From the NCBI GenBank assembly GCA_027037705.1, contig JALVYZ010000059.1, positions 8,143-15,562 of the forward strand: DNA of 7,420 bases. Direction: 5' to 3'. This stretch comes from a bacterium (lineage in GTDB: Bacteria > DYJV01 > JALVYZ01). Made by a program: the position numbers and the translations under genes. This document shows positions 1 to 6,157 of the stretch, one piece after another (the stretch's first letter is position 1; each line of letters begins with the position of its first letter). The notes beneath the pieces were generated by a model. The model searched no databases. It was not told the DNA's origin and saw nothing but the letters and a program-made list of their open reading frames with translations.

Positions 1-1069
1 AATTAGAAATTGCAACATTTTTATTCAGGTTTTTATTTGTTAAGTGATGATTTCCAATGATTTCTTTATGGACATCAGGCAAATTCCATTTTTCAGCTAT
101 TAATTCTCCTACTTCTTGATGATTAAGATAAAAATAACCTTTTTCAATTTCAATTAGTGTGAATTTAGAATCAAAATTTTTAAAAAATTGCAAATTTTTA
201 TCTTTTGCCAAATTTCCTATAATTAATTTTCCAATATCATGAAGAAGACCACCAATAAAAATCTCCTCCTGAATTTTTGTATCATAATCTAAATATTTTG
301 AGATCTCTTTTGAAAAACAAGCTGTAAAGTAACTATGTTTCCATAATTCATTTTTTTTATAATTATATGCAGGTAAACTTACATTTAACAATTTTGATGC
401 ATAAGCACTATAAACAACACTTTTTAATGTATCAAGACCCATATATGCAACGCTTTCTGAAATAGTTGAAATTTTTCTGCTTAAAGAAAAAAATGGAGAG
501 TTGATTATTTTTAAAACTTTTGCAGTAATTACCTGATCTTTTTTTATTACTTCTTCAAAATCTGATGCATTACTCTTCTTATTATTAATAAGCCTTTCAA
601 TTTCACTAATAATAGCAGGGAAGGGGGGTAATTGTTCAATTTTTCTATTAATTTCATTTATGATTTTATTCTTTTTTAAAATATTAATATCTTTTACATT
701 ACTTTCTTCTAATCCTAAAATTTTCAAAATTCTTTTAAGTAAATCATTTTTATCAAATGGATAAATGAGAAAAGAGGAAATTCTATATTTTTTTGCTTTT
801 TGTAAAATATCTTTTGTTGGCTTTGTATGATAGGCAATTATTGGAGTTCTATAATCATTAACTACCTCTCTTACCCATTTGGTAAAATAAAAAGGTTGAA
901 AATTACCAAATACGGGATTTGTAATTATTAGATCAGGTTTTGATTTTTCATATTCTTTTTTTAATTTAGTAAAAGAATTAATAATTTCTACATCAAAGTT
1001 ATAGAAATCAAGGAAATTTTTTAAATCATTTGCAATTTTTTCATCTTTTTCTATAATTATAATTTTCAT
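1..1069 (-). CDS. Pseudo-receiver plus HDOD domain signalling protein (C-terminus cut by window edge)
   Basis: The minus-strand frame is open from an ATG at 1069-1067 to the window edge, giving 356 residues without a stop, so the C-terminus is missing. Residues 1-120 have the layout of a response-regulator receiver (hydrophobic first strand, KPDLIITNP at 44-52, LIYPF at 101-105). The phosphoacceptor Asp position is Asn51, the switch Thr/Ser position is His81, the conserved Lys position is Tyr103, and the acidic pair is Glu7-Lys8. I therefore call it a degenerate receiver. Residues about 138-345 form an HDOD domain: LPPFPAI (147-153), a KIINSPFFSLSRKIS-type stretch (187-201), LHDIGK (276-281), NHQEVG (316-321) and GNHH (339-342). 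The HD-type metal ligands (H245, H277, D278, H317, H341/H342) look retained, although HDOD domains are generally regarded as non-catalytic regulatory modules. The start lies 4 nt after the VWA stop with only a weak Shine-Dalgarno, suggesting translational coupling. Its partner and signal are unknown. Confidence 0.88.
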   Translation of the reverse strand, partial: MKIIIIEKDEKIANDLKNFLDFYNFDVEIINSFTKLKKEYEKSKPDLIITNPVFGNFQPFYFTKWVREVVNDYRTPIIAYHTKPTKDILQKAKKYRISSFLIYPFDKNDLLKRILKILGLEESNVKDINILKKNKIINEINRKIEQLPPFPAIISEIERLINNKKSNASDFEEVIKKDQVITAKVLKIINSPFFSLSRKISTISESVAYMGLDTLKSVVYSAYASKLLNVSLPAYNYKKNELWKHSYFTACFSKEISKYLDYDTKIQEEIFIGGLLHDIGKLIIGNLAKDKNLQFFKNFDSKFTLIEIEKGYFYLNHQEVGELIAEKWNLPDVHKEIIGNHHLTNKNLNKNVAISN

Positions 1070-1073
1070 CTAT

Positions 1074-1934
1074 CTAAACTAAATCTTTTATATTCTCCGC
1101 AGAAACATCATTTAATTTCATATACTTTCCATCCATTAACCTTGCAAGCTCCCAGGAATATCCAAAAGCAAGATGGTCAGTTTCAGTATCTAAAATTATT
1201 GTTTTTATGCCTAATTTTTTTATGTATATACCAAAAATTTCAGCTTGGTCAAGGCAATTTTTATCTTCATATGGGACATTACCTCTGCCATCTGATACTA
1301 AAAACATTATAAAATTGCCATCTGGATTTTTTATTTTTTCCTGTTTTAAAACTTTATACGCTAATGCAAGACCGTGCGCCAATGGTGTTTTGCCACCAGT
1401 TGGCAGATTATCAAGTTTTTTCTTTGCAATATGGACACTATTAGTAAATGGTAAAATCAATTTAGCATCATTCACCCTAAAAGAAATTAATCCAACTTTA
1501 TCTCTTTTTTGATAAGCATCAATTAGTAAAGAATAAATTAAAGATTTTACTTTTATCATCTGCTGTTTTACTCCCATAGATCCACTTGAATCTACAACAA
1601 AGAGAATAGTTGAACCTTGTAAGTTCTCCCTTAAATTTTCTTTTATATGTTCAGGTTTAACTTTAAAATTTATTCCTGTTTGAATTGCTGCTGTTTTGAT
1701 TGTTGGAATAATAGCAATATCAGATGTTTTTTGAAAAGGAGTTTTATAACCAATTACTTTTCCTTTTTTCTCTTTTAATATAGCAGTGGTTCTTTTTCCA
1801 GACTTAAAATTACTCTTCTTTTTGGACTTGTAAGTAATATTTTTTATTTTGAAAGGTTCACCTGTTTCAAAAACTTTAAACTTTACTTCTACTTCTTCAT
1901 CTATTTCACTTGACTTTGATTTTTGTTTTTTTTT
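1074..1934 (-). CDS. chlD: VWA half of a ChlD-type metal chelatase, in the -1 frame relative to the AAA+ half
   Basis: This frame is open from just after an in-frame stop (1937-1935) to the TAG at 1076-1074, and holds no credible start. The only early ATG (1577-1575) falls inside the metal-binding site, so the segment is probably read by frameshifting from the upstream AAA+ frame. The joined protein would have 645 residues, close to my recollection of ChlD-type subunits. In joined numbering, residues 363 to about 465 are a charged, Lys/Glu-rich linker with a SGKRTTAI stretch typical of ChlD. A von Willebrand A domain follows with an intact MIDAS: DSSGS at 474-478, Thr542 in [11 protein letters not shown], and Asp574 in VSDGRGN. 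In the family this subunit assembles with ATP-driven ChlI-type rings and helps the large subunit (ChlH or CobN) insert Mg or Co into a tetrapyrrole. No large subunit is encoded here. If no frameshifting occurs, this half is dead; the intact MIDAS argues it is still under selection. Confidence 0.85.
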   Translation of the reverse strand, partial: KKKQKSKSSEIDEEVEVKFKVFETGEPFKIKNITYKSKKKSNFKSGKRTTAILKEKKGKVIGYKTPFQKTSDIAIIPTIKTAAIQTGINFKVKPEHIKENLRENLQGSTILFVVDSSGSMGVKQQMIKVKSLIYSLLIDAYQKRDKVGLISFRVNDAKLILPFTNSVHIAKKKLDNLPTGGKTPLAHGLALAYKVLKQEKIKNPDGNFIMFLVSDGRGNVPYEDKNCLDQAEIFGIYIKKLGIKTIILDTETDHLAFGYSWELARLMDGKYMKLNDVSAENIKDLV

Positions 1935-3010
1935 TCACTAAATATTAAATCTGAATCTATCTCTTTTTCTAATTTAGTTTCTTTTTCTTTAACCTTTTTT
2001 ATTGCTCTTTCTATAACATCTGTTTCAACTTCCAATTCATCAAATGGATTTTTTCTCATTCTATGTGGAAGAGCAATTTTAGCAGCTATTCTTATATGAT
2101 TTTCAGAAACATTTTTATCTCCATAATATGCTGCTAAAGCCTTAGCAGTTTTTTCCATAACAATGTCTGCTCTATGACCATCAACATTCATATCTATGGA
2201 GATTTGAGCAATCATTGTTAATATTTCATCGTTGACTTTGACCTTTTTCAAGTTCTTTTTTGCCTTTACAATCATTTGTGAAAGTTTTTTATCAAATTTT
2301 TGCCATTTTTTTATGAATTTTTCTGGATTTTTTTCAAATTCTTCTCTTCTTTTTATAATTTCAATTCTTTTAGACACACTCTTAATACCCTCAATTTCAA
2401 CACATAATCCAAATCTATCAAGAAGTTGTGGTCTGAGGTCACCTTCTTCTGGATTCATTGTCCCTATTAAAACAAAATTACTTGGATGAGAAATGGAGAT
2501 TCCCTCTCTTTCAATGTAATTTTTACCCATAGCAGCAGCATCTAAAATTGTATCAATTATATGATCGCTTAAAAGATTAACTTCATCAATATAAAGAATC
2601 CCTCTGTTAACTTCTGCCAATATACCAGGTTCAAAACTTTTTATTCCTTCTTTTAAAACTTTTTCAATATCAATTGTTCCAATAACTCTATCTTCAGTTG
2701 CTCCTATCGGCAAATTTACAACTTTAATTTTTCTATATTCATATTCAATATCTTTTTTATGTTTCAATTTTTCAACACATTCTTCACATAAATTGTTAAC
2801 ATCATCTGGATCGCAATTAAATCTGCATCCTTTAACAACTTTTATTTCAGGTAATAAATTTGCAAGAGACCTTACTGCTGTCGATTTTGCAGTTCCTTTT
2901 TCCCCTCTAATTAAAACTCCTCCAATTGATGGGTCAATTATATTTAAAATTAATGCTAATTTCATTAAATCCTGGCCAACAATAGCAGAAAAAGGGTATA
3001 TATAATTCAT
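1901..3010 (-). CDS. chlI: AAA+ ATPase subunit of a Mg/Co chelatase (ChlI-like), 369 aa without frameshifting
   Basis: This is a MoxR/ChlI-clade AAA+ ATPase. It shows Walker A GEKGTAKS at residues 36-43, Walker B ILYIDEVN at 138-145, sensor-1 Asn186 in [18 protein letters not shown], and a sensor-2 GHRAD at 278-282. A Cys cluster (C62, C66, C75, C78) around NCDPDD sits between Walker A and B and may bind a metal. The start ATG (3010-3008) has an AGAGG ribosome site 8 nt upstream and overlaps the aroC stop as ATGA, so translation is probably coupled to aroC. The frame stops at 1903-1901, a few residues after a run of ten A. At 369 residues the short product matches a ChlI small subunit. The same gene read with a -1 shift gives the ChlD-type product that also carries the VWA domain. 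The chelated metal cannot be read from the sequence. Cobalt for cobalamin is my preferred inference, since no chlorophyll genes are in view. Confidence 0.9.
   Translation of the reverse strand: MNYIYPFSAIVGQDLMKLALILNIIDPSIGGVLIRGEKGTAKSTAVRSLANLLPEIKVVKGCRFNCDPDDVNNLCEECVEKLKHKKDIEYEYRKIKVVNLPIGATEDRVIGTIDIEKVLKEGIKSFEPGILAEVNRGILYIDEVNLLSDHIIDTILDAAAMGKNYIEREGISISHPSNFVLIGTMNPEEGDLRPQLLDRFGLCVEIEGIKSVSKRIEIIKRREEFEKNPEKFIKKWQKFDKKLSQMIVKAKKNLKKVKVNDEILTMIAQISIDMNVDGHRADIVMEKTAKALAAYYGDKNVSENHIRIAAKIALPHRMRKNPFDELEVETDVIERAIKKVKEKETKLEKEIDSDLIFSEKKNKNQSQVK
1925..1936 (-). other. Candidate -1 frameshift site: A10 run with slippery heptamer A AAA AAC
   Basis: In mRNA sense the zero-frame codons here are GAA AAA AAA AAC, with ten consecutive A at 1935-1926. 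The heptamer A AAA AAC occupies 1931-1925, and A AAA AAA occupies 1934-1928; both fit the X XXY YYZ rule. Slipping back one base moves the ribosome from the ChlI-like frame (which ends at 1901) into the VWA frame. A run of ten A could equally cause slippage by RNA polymerase, with one extra A giving the same frame change. I see no well-placed Shine-Dalgarno-like stimulator: the nearest, AAAGAGA, is about 25 nt upstream. I also see no strong stem directly downstream. A homopolymer error or a real mutation cannot be excluded. Confidence 0.65.
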
Positions 3011-4056
3011 ATCTTTAACCTCTCATTTAACATTAAAAAATCAACTATTACAATCGCAGTCATTGCTTCTATTACAACATTAATTCTTGGAATAGCGCAT
3101 ACATCATGTCTTCCTTTAATTTTAATTGTGGTTTCATTTCCATTAATGTCAATAGTTCTCTGTTGAATTGATATTGACGGAATTGGTTTTATAGCAACTC
3201 TAAATAAAATATCTTCTCCAGTAGTAATTCCTCCTAATATCCCACCAGCATTATTAGTGATAAATCCATTTTTAGAAATTTCATCATTATTTTCAGAACC
3301 TTTAATTTCAGCAACTTTAAATCCTTTTCCAAATTCTATTCCCTTTGTTGCACCAATGCTTAAAATAGCATGAGATAAAACAGCATCAAATTTATCAAAA
3401 ATAGGTTCTCCAAGTCCTGCTGGAATATTTTTTACCACACATTCAACAATTCCACCTATTGAATCACCTTCTTCTTTTACTTTATCCAAAAATTTCAAAA
3501 TTTCATTAATTTTACTATGATCAGCAAAATATAAAGGTCTATTATAAATGTTATTTAAATCAACTTTCTCTGCTTTAATATTTCCAATCTGTATAGTATA
3601 ACAAATAATTTCAATATTATATTTTTCTAAAATCTTTTTTGCTATAGCACCAGCAGCAACTCTTGCAACAGTTTCTCTTGCAGAAGCCCTTCCACCACCA
3701 CGCCAGTCTCTTATCCCAAATTTTTTTAAAAAAGTAAAATCTGCATGTCCAGGTCGAAAGATATTTTTTAACTTGTCATAATGTTGGGATTTAATATCTT
3801 TATTATAAACAATAATTGTTAAAGGAGTGCCAGTAGTTTTACCATTAAAAATACCAGATAAAATTTCAACTTTATCAATCTCTTTTCTTGGTGATGAAAA
3901 CCTAAATTGACCAGGTTTTCTCTTTTCAAGTTCTTTGTTTATATATTCTTCTGTAATTTCAATATTTGGTGGAACTCCGTCAATTGTGACTCCAATTGCT
4001 TTTCCGTGAGATTCACCCCATGTTGTTATTTTAAAAATTTTCCCAAAACTATTCAT
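3007..4056 (-). CDS. aroC: Chorismate synthase
   Basis: AroC converts 5-enolpyruvylshikimate-3-phosphate to chorismate, the last shikimate step, using reduced FMN in the cytoplasm. The 349 residues match the usual length. Signatures are present in order: GESHG at 14-18 with the catalytic-type His17, DGVPP at 26-30, RPGHAD at 101-106 (His104), a glycine-rich [10 protein letters not shown] at 120-129 for FMN and substrate binding, GGILGG at 271-276, and GRHD at 315-318 near the C-terminus. The ATG at 4056-4054 begins inside the last codons of the acyl-CoA ligase (8-nt overlap) with no clear Shine-Dalgarno, only an A-rich run, so translation is probably coupled. Its own stop overlaps the chelatase start by 4 nt. 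No other shikimate genes are in the window. The protein looks complete and functional. Confidence 0.97.
   Translation of the reverse strand: MNSFGKIFKITTWGESHGKAIGVTIDGVPPNIEITEEYINKELEKRKPGQFRFSSPRKEIDKVEILSGIFNGKTTGTPLTIIVYNKDIKSQHYDKLKNIFRPGHADFTFLKKFGIRDWRGGGRASARETVARVAAGAIAKKILEKYNIEIICYTIQIGNIKAEKVDLNNIYNRPLYFADHSKINEILKFLDKVKEEGDSIGGIVECVVKNIPAGLGEPIFDKFDAVLSHAILSIGATKGIEFGKGFKVAEIKGSENNDEISKNGFITNNAGGILGGITTGEDILFRVAIKPIPSISIQQRTIDINGNETTIKIKGRHDVCAIPRINVVIEAMTAIVIVDFLMLNERLKI
3019..3023 (-). promoter_or_regulatory. Ribosome binding site of the chelatase gene inside aroC
   Basis: AGAGG in mRNA sense, 8 nt before the ATG at 3010, lies within the last codons of aroC. Together with the ATGA overlap it supports this start and coupled translation. 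Confidence 0.6.
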
Positions 4057-5575
4057 TTTTTTTTAAATACCATTCTCTAATTTTTGTCTTCTGTATTTTC
4101 CCAGAACCAGTTTTTGGCAATTCTTTTACAAAATCAACAGATTTTGGAGCTTTATATCTTGCTATTTTACTTTTTACAAAATCAATAATTTCCTGTTCTG
4201 TAGCTTGCATCCCTTCTTTTAAAACAATTACTGCTTTAACAGCTTCTCCCCATTTTTCATCAGGAACACCTATTACAGCTACCTCTAAAACTGCTGGATG
4301 TTCATATATAACATTTTCAACCTCAGTAGAATAAACATTTTCTCCACCTGTAATAATTATATCTTTTTTTCTATCAACGATATTAACATATCTTTCTTTA
4401 TCAATTGTAGCCATATCACCTGTATGAAGCCAACCATTCTTTATCGCTTTTTGAGTTTCTTCGGGATTTTTCCAGTATCCAGGAGTAACAATATCTCCTT
4501 TAACTATTATTTCACCTACTTCTTTATCATTAGGTTCAACATCTTCTCCTTTTGAATTAATAACTCTTAATTTTACACCAAGAAATTCCCTTCCTGTTCT
4601 TGCTTTATATTTAAATTGTTCTTCTGGAGGTAATTTTTTAAGATGTTCTTTCAAAATAGAGACTGTTAAATAGGGACTTGTTTCTGTCATTCCATAAGTT
4701 TGAATATAGTCACATTTGAACTTTTCCATTATTCTTTTAACAAGTTCAGGTGCAATAGGCGCTCCACCACTTAATATAACTCTCAAACTTGATAAATCAT
4801 AATTTTCAATTTTATCTGAATTAACAAGCAAATTTAGCATAGTTGGGACCATATTTGAAATAGTTATTTTTTCTTTTTCTATTAATTCAAAAACTTTTTC
4901 GACTTCAAAATCATTTAAAAAAGTATGGGATGCACCAGCTCCAGTAAACGCAAAAGTACTCCAAGCATCAGCAAGATGAAACATCGGTGCTGCATGAAGC
5001 CAGTTATCATCATCTTTTATACAAAATTCTCCTATAGCACATATTGAATGAAAGCAAACATTTTTATGAGTTAACATCACTCCTTTGGGTTTTCCAGTAG
5101 TACCACTGGTATAATAAAGATGGGCTATATGAGAGTCATCATATTCAACTTCTTGAAAATTAGTATCTTGTAAAGAAATAATATCTTCATAATCTTTATC
5201 AGTCCAGATAATTTCAGGAAGCTTATCTTTTATTTTATTTAATTCATCTTCATATCTTGTATGAGCAATGAGCAACTTTGTTTCTGAATTTTCTAAAATA
5301 TATAAAATTTCATTTGCTGATAATCTTACATTAATTGAATTTAAAATTAATCCACATAAAGAAGCAGCATAATAAACTTCATAATAATAATGACAATTAA
5401 AATGAATTATTGATATTACATCACCTTTTTTTAAGCCTTTATTTTGTAAAAATTTTGCTAATTTTTTAATTCTCTCAAATGTTTCTTGATATGTAATTTT
5501 TAAATCATTACAAATAATTGCAGATTTGTTTGGATATAACTTTGCAGCTTTTTCTAAAAAATTATGTATTAACAT
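4049..5575 (-). CDS. AMP-forming acyl-CoA synthetase (fatty-acid-CoA ligase type)
   Basis: This is a complete 508-residue class I adenylate-forming enzyme, expected to activate a carboxylate with ATP to an acyl-AMP and then transfer it to CoA. The core motifs are all present: phosphate loop YTSGTTGKPKG (155-165), YGMTE (294-298), HTGD (384-387), the hinge region DRKKDIIITGGENVY (401-415), and the catalytic Lys493 in PKTGSGK. The overall pattern, including GGENVYSTEVE and ARYKAPK, resembles medium/long-chain fatty-acid-CoA ligases more than acetyl-CoA synthetase, but the substrate cannot be fixed by eye. There is no signal peptide. The ATG at 5575-5573 follows a GAGGT ribosome site with a 5-nt spacer. 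It lies 59 nt after tRNA-Asp with no evident terminator, so it may be read through from the HU/tRNA transcript or use a weak promoter I do not recognise. It leads the packed ligase-aroC-chelatase-HDOD cluster. Confidence 0.93.
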   Translation of the reverse strand: MLIHNFLEKAAKLYPNKSAIICNDLKITYQETFERIKKLAKFLQNKGLKKGDVISIIHFNCHYYYEVYYAASLCGLILNSINVRLSANEILYILENSETKLLIAHTRYEDELNKIKDKLPEIIWTDKDYEDIISLQDTNFQEVEYDDSHIAHLYYTSGTTGKPKGVMLTHKNVCFHSICAIGEFCIKDDDNWLHAAPMFHLADAWSTFAFTGAGASHTFLNDFEVEKVFELIEKEKITISNMVPTMLNLLVNSDKIENYDLSSLRVILSGGAPIAPELVKRIMEKFKCDYIQTYGMTETSPYLTVSILKEHLKKLPPEEQFKYKARTGREFLGVKLRVINSKGEDVEPNDKEVGEIIVKGDIVTPGYWKNPEETQKAIKNGWLHTGDMATIDKERYVNIVDRKKDIIITGGENVYSTEVENVIYEHPAVLEVAVIGVPDEKWGEAVKAVIVLKEGMQATEQEIIDFVKSKIARYKAPKSVDFVKELPKTGSGKIQKTKIREWYLKKNE

Positions 5576-5580
5576 AACTT

Positions 5581-5585
5581 ACCTC
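5581..5585 (-). promoter_or_regulatory. Ribosome binding site of the acyl-CoA ligase
   Basis: GAGGT in mRNA sense lies 5 nt before the ATG at 5575. It supports this start and independent translation initiation after the tRNA genes. Confidence 0.6.
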
Positions 5586-5634
5586 GTATATTTAAAATTA
5601 TCAAAAAGATTTGCTTGATATGAAAAAGAGAAAA

Positions 5635-5709
5635 CGGGGACGATGGGATTTGAACCCACGGCCTCTGGCGTGACAGGCCAGCGCTATAACCTGGCTTAGC
5701 TACGCCCCC
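5635..5709 (-). tRNA. tRNA-Asp (anticodon GUC)
   Basis: The 75-nt cloverleaf folds completely. The acceptor GGGGGCG pairs with CGTCCCC (one G-U), the D stem is GCTA/TAGC, and the anticodon stem CTGGC/GCCAG encloses loop CTGTCAC with anticodon GTC. The T arm is GTGGG/CCCAT with loop TTCAAAT. The discriminator base is G73, as expected for aspartate. CCA is not encoded; the next bases are TTTT, so the end must be added by a CCA-adding enzyme. It lies 16 nt downstream of tRNA-Val. Confidence 0.97.
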
Positions 5710-5725
5710 GAATTTATACATAATA

Positions 5726-5798
5726 TAGGCGGAACAGGGATCGAACCTGTGACCCCCGGCTTGTAAGGCCGGTGCTCTCCCAGCTGAGCTATCCGCCC
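5726..5798 (-). tRNA. tRNA-Val (anticodon UAC)
   Basis: This is a 73-nt cloverleaf. The acceptor GGGCGGA pairs with TCCGCCT, with a G1-U72 wobble at the tip. The D stem is GCTC/GAGC, the anticodon stem CCGGC/GCCGG encloses loop CTTACAA with anticodon TAC, and the T arm is ACAGG/CCTGT with TTCGATC. The discriminator is A73, as usual for valine. CCA is not encoded. It starts 20 nt after the HU stop codon, with no promoter or terminator recognisable between them, so it is probably processed from an HU-tRNA transcript. Confidence 0.97.
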
Positions 5799-5818
5799 GT
5801 TAATAAAAATATAATATG

Positions 5819-6088
5819 TTATACTGCGTCTTTTAGACCTTTTCCTGGTCTGAATTTTGGTGCTTTTGTTGCAGGAATAGTGATTTCTTCTCCAGTTTGA
5901 GGATTTCTACCTTTTCTTGCAGCTCTTTGAACAACTTCAAAAGTCCCAAATCCAACTAAGCTAACTTTTTCGCCAGCAGCTAAAGCTTCTTTTACTGTGT
6001 CCATGAATGCATTAAGAGCTGCTTCTGCATCTTTTTTGCTTAAGTTTGCTTTTTCAGCAATTTTTGCAACTAATTCAGCTTTTGTCAT
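5819..6088 (-). CDS. hup: DNA-binding protein HU
   Basis: This is an 89-residue nucleoid-associated protein that bends and compacts DNA as a dimer; the length is typical of HU. The helical N-terminal half ([19 protein letters not shown], residues 1-19) is followed by GFGTF at 46-50 and the DNA-gripping beta-arm around [14 protein letters not shown] at 60-73. The intercalating Pro63 is in place, and the C-terminus ends in the usual [16 protein letters not shown] and HU share this fold, but the sequence, notably the N-terminus and the arm, looks like HU. It is Ala/Gly-rich and less AT-biased than its neighbours, as expected of an abundant, well-expressed gene. It has its own promoter and a strong AGGAG ribosome site 6 nt before the ATG. 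Two tRNA genes follow closely. Confidence 0.97.
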   Translation of the reverse strand: MTKAELVAKIAEKANLSKKDAEAALNAFMDTVKEALAAGEKVSLVGFGTFEVVQRAARKGRNPQTGEEITIPATKAPKFRPGKGLKDAV

Positions 6089-6094
6089 TTTTAT

Positions 6095-6099
6095 CTCCT
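6095..6099 (-). promoter_or_regulatory. Ribosome binding site of HU
   Basis: AGGAG in mRNA sense, 6 nt before the ATG at 6088. It is the strongest Shine-Dalgarno site in the window and fixes the HU start. Confidence 0.8.
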
Positions 6100-6120
6100 T
6101 TAATTAGAGGATTTGTGCAG

Positions 6121-6149
6121 TTTATAATTATCTTTTTTAAATTTGTCAA
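6121..6149 (-). promoter_or_regulatory. Sigma70-type promoter for HU and probably the two tRNAs
   Basis: A consensus -35 TTGACA (6149-6144) and a -10 TATAAA (6126-6121) are separated by exactly 17 nt. The predicted start is near 6114, giving a leader of about 25 nt before the HU ATG. The promoter sits just beyond the rmlD stop and is the only near-consensus promoter I find here. Confidence 0.8.
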
Positions 6150-6157
6150 GACTTTTT

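Noticed and set aside
1207-1512. Plus-strand open frame of 101 codons
   Set aside because: Antisense to the VWA domain, with no family resemblance and no ribosome site. The same applies to the plus-strand frames at 2232-2489, 2793-3005 and 4298-4555.
1575-1577. ATG as an independent start for a 167-residue VWA protein
   Set aside because: It falls directly after DSSGS of the MIDAS motif. Starting here would delete the first metal-binding residues and the first strand of the VWA domain, while matching family sequence continues upstream in the same frame.
1847-1872. 8-bp inverted repeat (TTTTGAAA/TTTCAAAA) as a frameshift-stimulating hairpin
   Set aside because: It begins about 53 nt downstream of the slippery site, far beyond the usual 5-9 nt, and its stem is mostly A-U. 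It is likely chance in AT-rich coding sequence.
1898-1900. ATG immediately after the ChlI-like stop (TAGATG) as a restart for the VWA half
   Set aside because: It is in the zero frame and reaches a stop after three codons, so it cannot produce the VWA domain.
5623-5634. T-rich tail after tRNA-Asp as an intrinsic terminator
   Set aside because: There is no dedicated GC-rich hairpin before the T residues other than the tRNA itself, and the run is interrupted by C residues.
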